Assembly: GCF_029893585.1 (NCBI RefSeq)
Contig: NZ_JARXYX010000025.1
Coordinates: 82,246-146,245 of the forward strand
Reading direction: 5' to 3'
Source: Streptomyces sp. LBL
Lineage (GTDB): Bacteria > Actinomycetota > Actinomycetes > Streptomycetales > Streptomycetaceae
DNA: 64,000 bases
Numbering within the stretch: position 1 is the first letter of the stretch; every line of letters begins with the position of its first letter. Below, piece by piece: positions 52,871 through 61,539 of the stretch. Position numbers and translations under genes: made by a program. The notes under the pieces are model-generated. The model made no database searches, was not told the origin of the DNA, and saw only the letters and a program-made list of their open reading frames with translations.

Positions 52871-52904
52871 ACCGGCGGGACGCGGCGAGAGGAAAGGCAC
52901 CCCC

Positions 52905-54326
52905 GTGGCATCGCGCTGGGATCTCGGCGGCCTGCTGCGGCCCGTCGAGGACGAGTACCACCAACTGTGGTCACTGTCCCACTCGATCGGAGCCGGCGGC
53001 CAGGGCGAGGTATGGCTGGCCCGAGGCGGACGAACCGCCGTCAAAATGATCACTGCTCCGACTCAGGAAGCAGCAGAGGCTGTACACGTTCGGCTGCGCC
53101 GCATCCAGCGCCTTCCGTTGGACGGTGTCCCGCTGGCCGGCGTGCTCGCCCTGCTCGCCCCGCCGAAGCTCGGTTATGTCATGGAACTGGCCGACGAGAT
53201 GGTTCCGTTGGACACCTTGTGCGTCCCCGACGAGGAGGACCTGGCAGCCTGGTATGTGCGCACCGGGGGTCTGGAACGCCGACTGCGGCTGCTGGCCAAA
53301 CTTGCGGACGCCGTCGCCCGGCTCCACGCCCGTGCCATCGTGTACCAGGACCTGTCCCCCTCCAACGTGCTGATTTCCGCCGCTGTCGAGCAACAGGAAG
53401 TCCGTCTCATCGACGTGGACAACCTCGGTCTGGCCTCGACCGTCGGATCCGCGCCGGTACACACCCCCGGATACGGGGCGCCTGAAATCGTGTCGGGTCG
53501 CAGCGGAGCCACCACACTGGCCGACGCACACGCACTCGGCGTGCTGATCTTCGAGACCCTCACGGCAAGTCACCCGTTCCGGGGCGACGAGGTGCTGGAC
53601 TCCGACCCCGCCTACCAAGAGGAGTACGCAGACCGGTTCCGCCTGCCATGGATCGACCACCCCACCGACCGCACCAATGAGTGCACTCTGGGCATCACAC
53701 CACGGCAGGAACTCCTGTCCGGTCAACTGTGGGACCTGGCCTCACAGTGCTTCGTGGACGCCGTGGCCAATCCCATCCTCCGGCCGTCGGCTGCCCGGTG
53801 GGCCGCGGCACTGCACTCCGCTGCGGGACAGACCGTCGAGTGCCCGGAGTGTGGATGGACCTACCGTGCCTCCGCACCCTCCTGCCTCGCCTGCCGGAGG
53901 CCCCGCGACCGTGTCTGGGTGCTGCGCCACGGACTGACCGGTCCGGTGGGTACCGAGCCGCAGGACCGATCGGGGAGCACTGACGACACCCCTGGTGTCC
54001 AGCTCTCGGAGGTTCCTCTGCCCGACTTCACCGCACTGCGTCCCGGCGGCGAGACGACTCTGACCGCCCGGCACACCTCACCCGCCCCGGATCGACCTGA
54101 CGCGGTAGTCGCGCGGCTGCGGCTTCACAGCCAGGACGCCACCGTGCTGAACCTCTCCCGTGACAACCTCTGGCTGGACCGTCAAGACGGACGGCCATGG
54201 CGGGAGATCGGTCAGGGAAGCCAGGCAACCGTGCCTGTCGACGGCCGTGGCTGGACGATTCACTTCGGGAGACAGGGTGCGATCCACCGCTGGGTACGTC
54301 TGATGGCTGTGGAGGCGAGCAGGTGA
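52905..54326 (+). CDS. protein kinase-like protein with zinc ribbon
   Basis: A 473-residue protein. The kinase part has the Gly-rich loop IGAGGQGEVWLA (28-39), TAVKMI (Lys47), the catalytic loop YQDLSPSNVLI (Asp149, Asn154), DVD instead of DFG (170-172) and GAPEIV (191-196), so it is plausibly active. A zinc ribbon follows (CPECGWTY...CLAC, Cys313, 316, 327, 330). The C-terminal ~90 residues are beta-rich (LHSQDATVLNLSRDNLWL...) and could be an FHA-like phospho-peptide module, which is uncertain. The stop overlaps the helicase start (GTGA). It probably signals to the effectors encoded downstream; this is inference. Confidence 0.85.
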   Translation: MASRWDLGGLLRPVEDEYHQLWSLSHSIGAGGQGEVWLARGGRTAVKMITAPTQEAAEAVHVRLRRIQRLPLDGVPLAGVLALLAPPKLGYVMELADEMVPLDTLCVPDEEDLAAWYVRTGGLERRLRLLAKLADAVARLHARAIVYQDLSPSNVLISAAVEQQEVRLIDVDNLGLASTVGSAPVHTPGYGAPEIVSGRSGATTLADAHALGVLIFETLTASHPFRGDEVLDSDPAYQEEYADRFRLPWIDHPTDRTNECTLGITPRQELLSGQLWDLASQCFVDAVANPILRPSAARWAAALHSAAGQTVECPECGWTYRASAPSCLACRRPRDRVWVLRHGLTGPVGTEPQDRSGSTDDTPGVQLSEVPLPDFTALRPGGETTLTARHTSPAPDRPDAVVARLRLHSQDATVLNLSRDNLWLDRQDGRPWREIGQGSQATVPVDGRGWTIHFGRQGAIHRWVRLMAVEASR

Positions 54327-57300
54327 GCGTTCGCCCCAGGGGGCCGGTCATGCCCGCCCGTATGCCAGGAGAGCCAGTCTTCGTGTCCTTCCTCTGGCGC
54401 CGAGTGCCGCAGGAGTTCGTCGACCGGATCATTCCCGATGGCAGCGAGGTCCGCTTCTACCGTCGCCCCACAGGCCAACTCGACCTGGTCACCGACTTCG
54501 CCACGTTCGGGGTCAAGCCGGCGAGTCCCGAGGACGAACGGAGGCTCGACGAAGTCGAGGCAGCCGGTAGCAGTTGTGTGACGGTCACTGCGCATCCAGC
54601 CCGGCCGAAGCCGCCTGCGCCCGCCGCACCGCCCCGGCGCCGCACCGGTAGTCCGCATCCGCCCGCGTCGCCGGCTGGCGAACCCTTCACCTTGCGCGTG
54701 CACATCTATGCCCCCGCCGTAGGACTCGCTGTGCCGCTCAGCACCGGCCTGCTGCTCGACGTCGACGACGCCGTTGTGGAGGACGCCACCAAGTACGCGG
54801 ACCGCGCGGACACCGCCAACGTCGGGGCCGTCATGGAGTTCATGAGGCGAGAGCTCTTCCTGGAACCCCGCCCCGGGGCGCCGGCCGACGCCAGGCGCAT
54901 GGTGGTCTCAGCCGGACCAGCTGGTGGCTTTGCGGTCGGCTTCCGGGTGCACGGACCAGGGCTCATGGCCGACGTCGAGAAAAACAGCGCCGGCTACCGC
55001 ATTGTGCGCCTGCTCAGCTCGGTCCACGATCAGCGCGGCGCCGGCCAGAAGGCACTGGCCGTCGGGTCGATCGACTTCCGCGACATGACCGCCAGACAGC
55101 GAGACCGGGAGAGAATACAGCGGGGCCTCGACCTGGTGGCCAACCAGAACGGTTACCTGGCCATGTGGGACAGGTACCAAGAGCTGGAGGCCCGCCACAT
55201 CAGAGGCCGGATTCGCGATTTCGGGATCATCCGCTACACCAAGGTCAAGGTCGAGTCCGATGGCCGCTGCGTGTTCACGGTGGACCTCGACCGGGCACTG
55301 CCGCGGACGCGAGCGGCCCTGGAGAACACGACAGCTACCGAACGCGTAGAGATCGAGGCAGCAACAGACGTTCCGGCCTCCGTGACAGACTCCGCGATGA
55401 CCGACCGGGAGTGGCTGGTCGCTTCCCGGGCGCAGAAGGTACGTGCCTGGATCGGCGAACCGCTCGGGTATGACAGCGTCACCGAGACCCTGAGACTCGC
55501 CGCGACCCTCAACGACCAGAAGGACCCGCCGCCCCAAGGCTGGCTCTACCTGGCACACCGCGGCGATCAGCGCCGTCTCGACCGGCGCGAGCAAGCCATG
55601 CAGAAGCTGCGCACCGACGGGACACACATTCCCGCGCTACCGACGCTGCTGGAGGGGGGTTCCTGGCCTCAGCCGGCACGACGCCGGATCACGAAGATCT
55701 CTCCTTCCGCGCTCAGCTGCTTCGCTCCCCACGGCCCGACGCCGGCCCAGCGGGAGGCAGTGCTCACCGCGCTCAACACCCCCGATGTCGCGATCATCCA
55801 AGGACCGCCTGGCACGGGCAAAACGCAGGTGATCGCCGCTCTGGTCAATCAACTGGGTGATCTCGCCCAGGGCGGAGAGGTGGCCGGCAGCACCCTGTTG
55901 ACGAGTTTCCAGCACGCGGCGGTGGACCATCTGGTCACGCGAGGCTGGGTCTTCGGGCTGCCGCCGCTCAAGGTGGACTCCCGCGGCCGGGGCAGCAAGG
56001 TCGCGCTGGACACCTGGCGCATCGACGCTGCCCGCGCCGCCGACCTGCGGCTACGTGAGCGCCCGGTGGGAGAGCATCTCGCTGCTCGGCGAGCAGCCGC
56101 CGAACTGGCCGCCACCTACAGGGCGGCACCCGTACCGCCCGAGTTCCTGCCCCAATTCCTCGACCAAGTACTCACCCAGCTCGGAGACATATCCGACCCC
56201 TCACTGGTCGGCGAGCTCCGCAGCCTCAGAGACGGAGCCGAGAGGAATCGCACTCGGGCCGCCGCCATGGCCGACCCCGACCTGCGCTCGGACCTCCTCC
56301 CCTACATCCGGTCGCTGCGCTGCACGGTGACCGGGTTCGAGGACGACGGGCCCCGCACGGCTCGAGCACTGCTGACACGGCTCGACCTCACAGACTCTCC
56401 GCTCTTCGACGGCATCTCCTACCAGGAGTCGCTGCGTACAGCGGCCAGAACCGCTTCACCAGAGCGGGAACTCCTTGGCTCTCTCGCCACGTTGCGCGAC
56501 ACCCTGCTCGACCGTCTCACCGCACGCGTTCGGCTGCCAGAAGTCACCGTGGCCAATCCCGCGATCGCCGACCTCCTCGACCGGTTCGCAGCACAACTCG
56601 CGGAAGCGGTGACCCGGTCACCCGACGCCATAGCCGCGGCACTGCTCGATTACCGGGACGACCTGCGCAGCGATCCGGAAGGCGTCGACGACACCCTCCG
56701 CGCCTACACCGTCTCGCTGGCCTCGACCTGCCAACAGGCCGTATCCAAGGCCATGGTCGATCTCGGCCGTCAAGACGGGGGCTTCGAGTCGGTCGTCGTC
56801 GACGAGGCTGCCCGGGCCAACCCGCTGGATCTCCTCATCCCCCTCGCTCAGGCCCGCCGTCGGATCGTGCTGGTCGGCGATCACGCCCAGCTCCCCCACA
56901 TGCTGGAACCCGACGTGGAGCGCGAGCTGGGCTCGCTCGGCGAGGACGTCCGCGACCGGCTACAGGAAAGCCTCTTCCAGCGATTGGCACGGCAGTGGGA
57001 GCACGGTTCGTCCGACGGACATCGCCGGTTCGTCCGTCTCGACACCCAGTTCCGCATGCACCCGGTGCTCGGCAGCTTCGTCAGCGACAACTTCTACCAG
57101 GGGAAACTGCGCAACGGCCGCGAAGCGCCCGACTTCACCCACGGAATCGACCGCTACGGTGAGGTCCCCGCGGTGTGGCTTCCCGTGCCCCTGTCCGCGG
57201 GCGGCGAAACGCAACGGGGAGCGAGCCGCACGCGGCACGCTGAAGCCGCTGTCATCGCGGCGGAGATCGCCGCGCTGATCGAGCGGCATCCGAACATGAC

Positions 57301-57736
57301 GTTCGGCGTCATCTCGTTCTACGCCGCGCAGGTCACCGAGGTGTGGAAGGAACTGAAGAAGGCCGGGCTCGCCGAGTTCACCGATGCGGGCGGATGGCGC
57401 CCCGTGCCCCGGCTGTGCCGTGACGAGGACGGCGCACCGCTCGACCGGTTACGAGTCGGCACCGTAGACGCCTTCCAAGGCATGGAATTCTCCGTCACCT
57501 ATCTGTCCACCGTGCGCAGCTGCGCACCGGCCGCGCGAACCGATGTCAAGCGCGCCTACGGACACCTCACCGTCGCCAACCGACTGTGCGTGGCGATGAG
57601 CCGTCAGCAGCGGCTGCTCGCCGTCGTGGGTGACGACGACATGTTCGGGCCTGGCAGTCCCCAGGTGATCGCGCCCCTGGCCGCGTTCCTGGAGCTGTGT
57701 CGGAAGGGGGCGGACGGCCGTGTCGTTCGACCGTGA
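54323..57736 (+). CDS. superfamily 1 (DNA2/NAM7/UPF1-like) helicase
   Basis: A 1137-residue protein. The first ~480 residues have no named domain (Pro/Arg linker near 95-115). The helicase core has Walker A QGPPGTGKTQ (about 493-502), motif II VVVDEAARA (about 824, DEAA where DEAxQ is usual), motif III LVGDHAQLP, motif IV LDTQFRMHP (about 906), motif V VGTVDAFQGME (about 1044) and motif VI VAMSRQQRLLAVVGD (about 1090, Ser-Arg-Gln in place of the usual T-R-A). It should move on DNA or RNA using ATP. GTG 54323 has GGAGG upstream and overlaps the kinase stop. The next gene starts inside its last 17 bases. Confidence 0.9.
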   Translation: MSVRPRGPVMPARMPGEPVFVSFLWRRVPQEFVDRIIPDGSEVRFYRRPTGQLDLVTDFATFGVKPASPEDERRLDEVEAAGSSCVTVTAHPARPKPPAPAAPPRRRTGSPHPPASPAGEPFTLRVHIYAPAVGLAVPLSTGLLLDVDDAVVEDATKYADRADTANVGAVMEFMRRELFLEPRPGAPADARRMVVSAGPAGGFAVGFRVHGPGLMADVEKNSAGYRIVRLLSSVHDQRGAGQKALAVGSIDFRDMTARQRDRERIQRGLDLVANQNGYLAMWDRYQELEARHIRGRIRDFGIIRYTKVKVESDGRCVFTVDLDRALPRTRAALENTTATERVEIEAATDVPASVTDSAMTDREWLVASRAQKVRAWIGEPLGYDSVTETLRLAATLNDQKDPPPQGWLYLAHRGDQRRLDRREQAMQKLRTDGTHIPALPTLLEGGSWPQPARRRITKISPSALSCFAPHGPTPAQREAVLTALNTPDVAIIQGPPGTGKTQVIAALVNQLGDLAQGGEVAGSTLLTSFQHAAVDHLVTRGWVFGLPPLKVDSRGRGSKVALDTWRIDAARAADLRLRERPVGEHLAARRAAAELAATYRAAPVPPEFLPQFLDQVLTQLGDISDPSLVGELRSLRDGAERNRTRAAAMADPDLRSDLLPYIRSLRCTVTGFEDDGPRTARALLTRLDLTDSPLFDGISYQESLRTAARTASPERELLGSLATLRDTLLDRLTARVRLPEVTVANPAIADLLDRFAAQLAEAVTRSPDAIAAALLDYRDDLRSDPEGVDDTLRAYTVSLASTCQQAVSKAMVDLGRQDGGFESVVVDEAARANPLDLLIPLAQARRRIVLVGDHAQLPHMLEPDVERELGSLGEDVRDRLQESLFQRLARQWEHGSSDGHRRFVRLDTQFRMHPVLGSFVSDNFYQGKLRNGREAPDFTHGIDRYGEVPAVWLPVPLSAGGETQRGASRTRHAEAAVIAAEIAALIERHPNMTFGVISFYAAQVTEVWKELKKAGLAEFTDAGGWRPVPRLCRDEDGAPLDRLRVGTVDAFQGMEFSVTYLSTVRSCAPAARTDVKRAYGHLTVANRLCVAMSRQQRLLAVVGDDDMFGPGSPQVIAPLAAFLELCRKGADGRVVRP

Positions 57737-59168
57737 GACGCCCGTCTTCCAGCTGGCCTTTCCGCCCCGGAAGCGGTATCGGCCCGTTCTGCTGCCCGTG
57801 TGGGTTCACCAGGTGACGGCGCCGACCGGCTACTCCCGCACACTGGACGTCTTCCAGACCGTGGTGCTGCGTTTGTGCGCCGCCGGAGTGCGAGACGTTG
57901 GCGACCTGTCCCGGCTCATCGGCCTGGACACCGCCCTGAGCCGCACGGTGATCGCCCGGCTTGTGGAGGGGCGGCTGATGGAACCCGGGCTGAAGCTGAC
58001 CGAGGCGGGGCGGCGTACCGTGGCCGAGGGAGAGGTGGCGGAGACGGACCCCCAGCTCGTCCGGATGTTCCAGGATCCGGCCACCGGGGTGCTGCTGCCT
58101 CGTATTTTGGTCGCCGATCCGGTACGAGCCGATGTGCGGGAGCATCGCGGCCGCTGGGTCACCATTCAGTTCGGCACCGCCGGTGCCTCCAGAGAGGTTG
58201 GCGCGCTGACGCTTCGGGCCGGCGGTTCCTCGTTGCGCCCGTCGGAGCGAGATGTGCTGGAAGCCTGCAAAAGCCACGACCTGGCTGCTCGTGGGCTTCG
58301 TGGTGGTTCCCGCGGTACGCCCGACGGCGTGGTGGCGGCTCGGCGGATCGGCTTCCATGGCACGGCGATCGCCGCCTACGTGGTGTGTTACGTCGTTGAG
58401 GACGACGATGGGTCCGGGCGTATGTGGACCGTCGAGGATCCGTTCGCGGTGGGTGACGGGCGCTACGTGGCGGATCTCCTGGTGGCCCGCGCCGAAAGCG
58501 ACGAGCCTTTGGGCCGGCTGATCGACGGTTTGCTCGGCGGGAGCCGCCGCGACCGGACTGCCACCGCGCGCAGGGTCGACCAGGAGCTCGCCGAGGAGGC
58601 CCGCGCCGACGTCGTACGCATGCTCGGCGAGGAGATCCGGGACCACCCTGAGGTGCTGGCTCACCTCGCAGACATCGAGTTGGCGCTTCTCAAGGACACT
58701 GCGCGGGAACGCGAGAACGCCGCACGCAATGCGATCCGTGTCTTCGAGTGCATACTTCCCGGGCTCAACGACCGCTTCCCCGCCTGGCTGCCGCCCTCCA
58801 GGGAGCCAGGGGTACGGGAGCGCGCATTCGTCCTGACCGCCCAGCGCCTGGGCGCCGCCTCTGTGCCGCCGGAGATGCGCAGATACTGCAAAGCACCGGC
58901 CAGCGGGCTGGCCGGAGACATCATCAAGGCGGTCTGGGCGGCCGGAGAGAATCCGCAACATCCGTTCGTCACGTTCATCCGGCGACGCCCCACACTCCTA
59001 GAGGATCTCGACCGGTCACGAATACTGCGCAACAACGCGACCCACGGACCGACCGGTGCCCCGGCCCCGGACGAGCTTGAGCACATCCGGACCCTCGCGT
59101 ACGAAGCAGCCCGCCACTTGCTCGGTCTGAGTGGTGGCCGATCCACGGACAGCGAGAAGGTGAACTGA
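57720..59168 (+). CDS. winged-helix protein with C-terminal HEPN-like RNase motif
   Basis: A 482-residue protein of no named family. Residues ~40-100 look like a winged helix (VFQTVVLRLCAAGVRDVGDLSRLIGLDTALSRTVIARLVEGRLM). The middle is mixed (ILVADPVRADVREHRGRWVTIQFGT; DPFAVGDGRYVADLLV). The last ~120 residues are helical and carry SRILRNNATHGP (Arg437...His442), the R-x4-H signature typical of HEPN domains, many of which are RNases in toxin and phage-defence systems. GTG 57720 has GGAAGGGGG upstream and overlaps the helicase gene by 17 bases, so translation is coupled. The stop lies four bases before the next gene. Confidence 0.7.
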   Translation: MSFDRETPVFQLAFPPRKRYRPVLLPVWVHQVTAPTGYSRTLDVFQTVVLRLCAAGVRDVGDLSRLIGLDTALSRTVIARLVEGRLMEPGLKLTEAGRRTVAEGEVAETDPQLVRMFQDPATGVLLPRILVADPVRADVREHRGRWVTIQFGTAGASREVGALTLRAGGSSLRPSERDVLEACKSHDLAARGLRGGSRGTPDGVVAARRIGFHGTAIAAYVVCYVVEDDDGSGRMWTVEDPFAVGDGRYVADLLVARAESDEPLGRLIDGLLGGSRRDRTATARRVDQELAEEARADVVRMLGEEIRDHPEVLAHLADIELALLKDTARERENAARNAIRVFECILPGLNDRFPAWLPPSREPGVRERAFVLTAQRLGAASVPPEMRRYCKAPASGLAGDIIKAVWAAGENPQHPFVTFIRRRPTLLEDLDRSRILRNNATHGPTGAPAPDELEHIRTLAYEAARHLLGLSGGRSTDSEKVN

Positions 59169-59172
59169 CGCC

Positions 59173-61539
59173 ATGGGGAAGAGGCAGACGCGATCGCGTC
59201 AGAAAGGTAAGGGAGTGGTGTGGCCGGGCCAGCAGGCTGCCGCTTCCCAGCGCAGCGAGACCACCCGTGTGCGTCAGCCAGCTCCTGTGGCGCCCAGCAC
59301 CACTTCGGGGAACAACGAAACCGTCGCGCTGCTGACGGAAATACAGCAGGTGGCGAGCGAGGCGCAGGTGGTCCTGGCGGCGGGTGACAAGACCGTCGAC
59401 ACGCACTCCGGCCTGGAACACGCGTGGCAGCTCTACCGCGCTCTCGCCAAGCGCCAGGAAGACGCGGCGAACGCCCTAACGGTACAGGCAGAGCGGCTTC
59501 AGGCAGAGCGGGAGGAGCTCGCTGCCGCGGCTGCCCGCCAGGCAGAGGACGCGGCTTCGGTGCAGGACGAACGCGCCGCCCTGGCCACGCGCACGGAGCT
59601 CCTCGACCGCAGGGAGCGTGATCTTTCCGACCGTGAGCGATCGGCGGAAGCGCAATTCGCCGAACGTCGTCTGGCAGCCGGCCGTGAGCTGGAGAGCTGG
59701 CTGGCGGAGCAGCGGCAGACGGCCGTGGACGCCCTCGACAGCGAACGCCGGGCCCGGCATGCGAGGTGGACCGAGGAGCAGAGTCGCCTGGCCGAGGCGC
59801 AGACGGTCCTGGACCAGAGGGAAAGCGAACTGACCCAGCGCGAGAGGGACCTGCGTTCCGCGCAGCTCCGGCTGGAGGACGAACGCGAGGACATCGTCCA
59901 CCTCAAAGCCGCGCTCAAGGAACAACAGGCCAGCCGGGCGGAACGGTTCGAGGGCGAGCTGACGAGCCGCACCGGCCAGCTGGTCCAGCAACTGGAGGAG
60001 TACCGGCAGAAGGCGGCTGCCCTGGCCGAGGGCAACGAGCGCCTGGGCGCTCGGCTCAACGAGTACGAAAGCGCTCTGGCGTCCCTGGGCGGCATGACCT
60101 TGGAGCAGGTCGTCGAGCGACTTACCGAACTCCGCGCCGAGAACGCCCGCCTGCTGGAGGAGAGCGCCACGGCGCCACGGGCGGACGCGCGCATGCTCGA
60201 GCAACTGCGGCAGCAAGTCACGCAACTCATCGCCGACAACGAGGAACTGGTGCGGGAGCGCGGAGAACTGGAGTCCGCTCTGCAACGTGACCGTATCGCG
60301 GTCAACGAGCGCCAGAACTACCTGGAGATCAACAACTGGTTGAGTGCCGCCAACGGCCAACTGCAACAGCTCCTCAACGAGGAAGCAGCCAAACTCAACG
60401 CCACAGCCCAGGCCGGCAAGGACGGTCACGTGTTCCCGGCCTGCGCACGCATGGACCGGGAGTTCGGCACACCCGTGCCTTCCGATGCGCCCATGCCGGG
60501 CATGCCCGATCTGGTGCGCCAGATGCAGGCGGTCATCCGGCAGAAGGCCGGCCTTTCCTATCGCCTATCGGACCTGCGCCTAGTTCTGGCGGGCATGGCG
60601 ATGAGCCGTCTCCATCTGTTCCAGGGCATCAGCGGCATCGGCAAGACCGGCCTGGCCCGGGCGCTGGCCGGCGCCTTCGGCAGTGACACCAGTGTCGCCG
60701 TGGTTCCCGTCCAGGCCGGCTGGCGCGATCCGCAGGACCTCATGGGTTACTACAACAGCTTCGACCGGGTCTTCTATGAATCGGAGTTCACCAAAGCCCT
60801 GTACCGCGCTCAGTGCCCCGCCTTCAAGGACAGGCCCTTCTTCATCGTCCTGGACGAGATGAACCTCTCCCATCCCGAACAGTACTTCAGCGGAGTGCTG
60901 TCGGCCCTCGCCATCAAGGACCGACCCAGACTGACGCTGACCACAGCACCGGTCGGAAACCCCGCCGACCTGATCATCGACGGAACGCACCTCGCCATTC
61001 CGGAAAACGTCTGGTTCATCGGGACGGCCAACCATGACGAAACGACCGTCGGCTTCGCCGACAAGACCTACGACCGGGCCTTCGTCCTGGAACTGCCCTG
61101 GCAGCACCCGGAGCTGCCGGTGACGCCGTGCGCACCGGCGCAGCCCCTCGGACTCGGACGTATCAGCCAGGCTTTCGGCGAGGCGCAGGCCACCTACGGC
61201 ACACAGGCCGACGGCATCATCGATTTTCTCGACACCCTCTGGCGCAGGCGCTTCGCGGATGAGCTGCGCATCGGCTGGGGCAACCGGCTCGAGCTACAGA
61301 TCAAGGAGTTCACACCAGTCGTGGTCGCCGCCGGAGGCAGCCCGGGGGAAGCGCTGGACCACCTGCTGGCCACACGCATCCTGCGCTCCGTCCGGGGGCG
61401 ATACGACATCCATGCTGACACCCTCGACACACTGCGCACCGACCTTGTCGAAAGCCTGACACACTTCGACAGCGCTCACGAGCCGACGGCAACACAACGA
61501 CTGCTGGACGACGAAATCCGCTCGCGCGGTCGGCGATGA
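59173..61539 (+). CDS. McrB-like AAA+ ATPase with long N-terminal coiled coil
   Basis: A 788-residue protein. Residues ~70-410 are a long charged coiled coil rich in Glu, Arg, Gln and Leu (RDLSDRERSAEAQFAERR..., QRERDLRSAQLRLEDEREDI). The AAA+ domain follows with Walker A FQGISGIGKTGLARAL (about 484), Walker B FFIVLDEMNLSHPEQYFS (about 556) and sensor I FIGTANHDETT (about 615), the pattern of McrB-type motor proteins. In McrBC the motor drives a nuclease on modified DNA. The partner here is most likely the next gene, whose ATG overlaps this stop (ATGA). The coiled coil may build an oligomer or filament; this is inference. Confidence 0.85.
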   Translation: MGKRQTRSRQKGKGVVWPGQQAAASQRSETTRVRQPAPVAPSTTSGNNETVALLTEIQQVASEAQVVLAAGDKTVDTHSGLEHAWQLYRALAKRQEDAANALTVQAERLQAEREELAAAAARQAEDAASVQDERAALATRTELLDRRERDLSDRERSAEAQFAERRLAAGRELESWLAEQRQTAVDALDSERRARHARWTEEQSRLAEAQTVLDQRESELTQRERDLRSAQLRLEDEREDIVHLKAALKEQQASRAERFEGELTSRTGQLVQQLEEYRQKAAALAEGNERLGARLNEYESALASLGGMTLEQVVERLTELRAENARLLEESATAPRADARMLEQLRQQVTQLIADNEELVRERGELESALQRDRIAVNERQNYLEINNWLSAANGQLQQLLNEEAAKLNATAQAGKDGHVFPACARMDREFGTPVPSDAPMPGMPDLVRQMQAVIRQKAGLSYRLSDLRLVLAGMAMSRLHLFQGISGIGKTGLARALAGAFGSDTSVAVVPVQAGWRDPQDLMGYYNSFDRVFYESEFTKALYRAQCPAFKDRPFFIVLDEMNLSHPEQYFSGVLSALAIKDRPRLTLTTAPVGNPADLIIDGTHLAIPENVWFIGTANHDETTVGFADKTYDRAFVLELPWQHPELPVTPCAPAQPLGLGRISQAFGEAQATYGTQADGIIDFLDTLWRRRFADELRIGWGNRLELQIKEFTPVVVAAGGSPGEALDHLLATRILRSVRGRYDIHADTLDTLRTDLVESLTHFDSAHEPTATQRLLDDEIRSRGRR

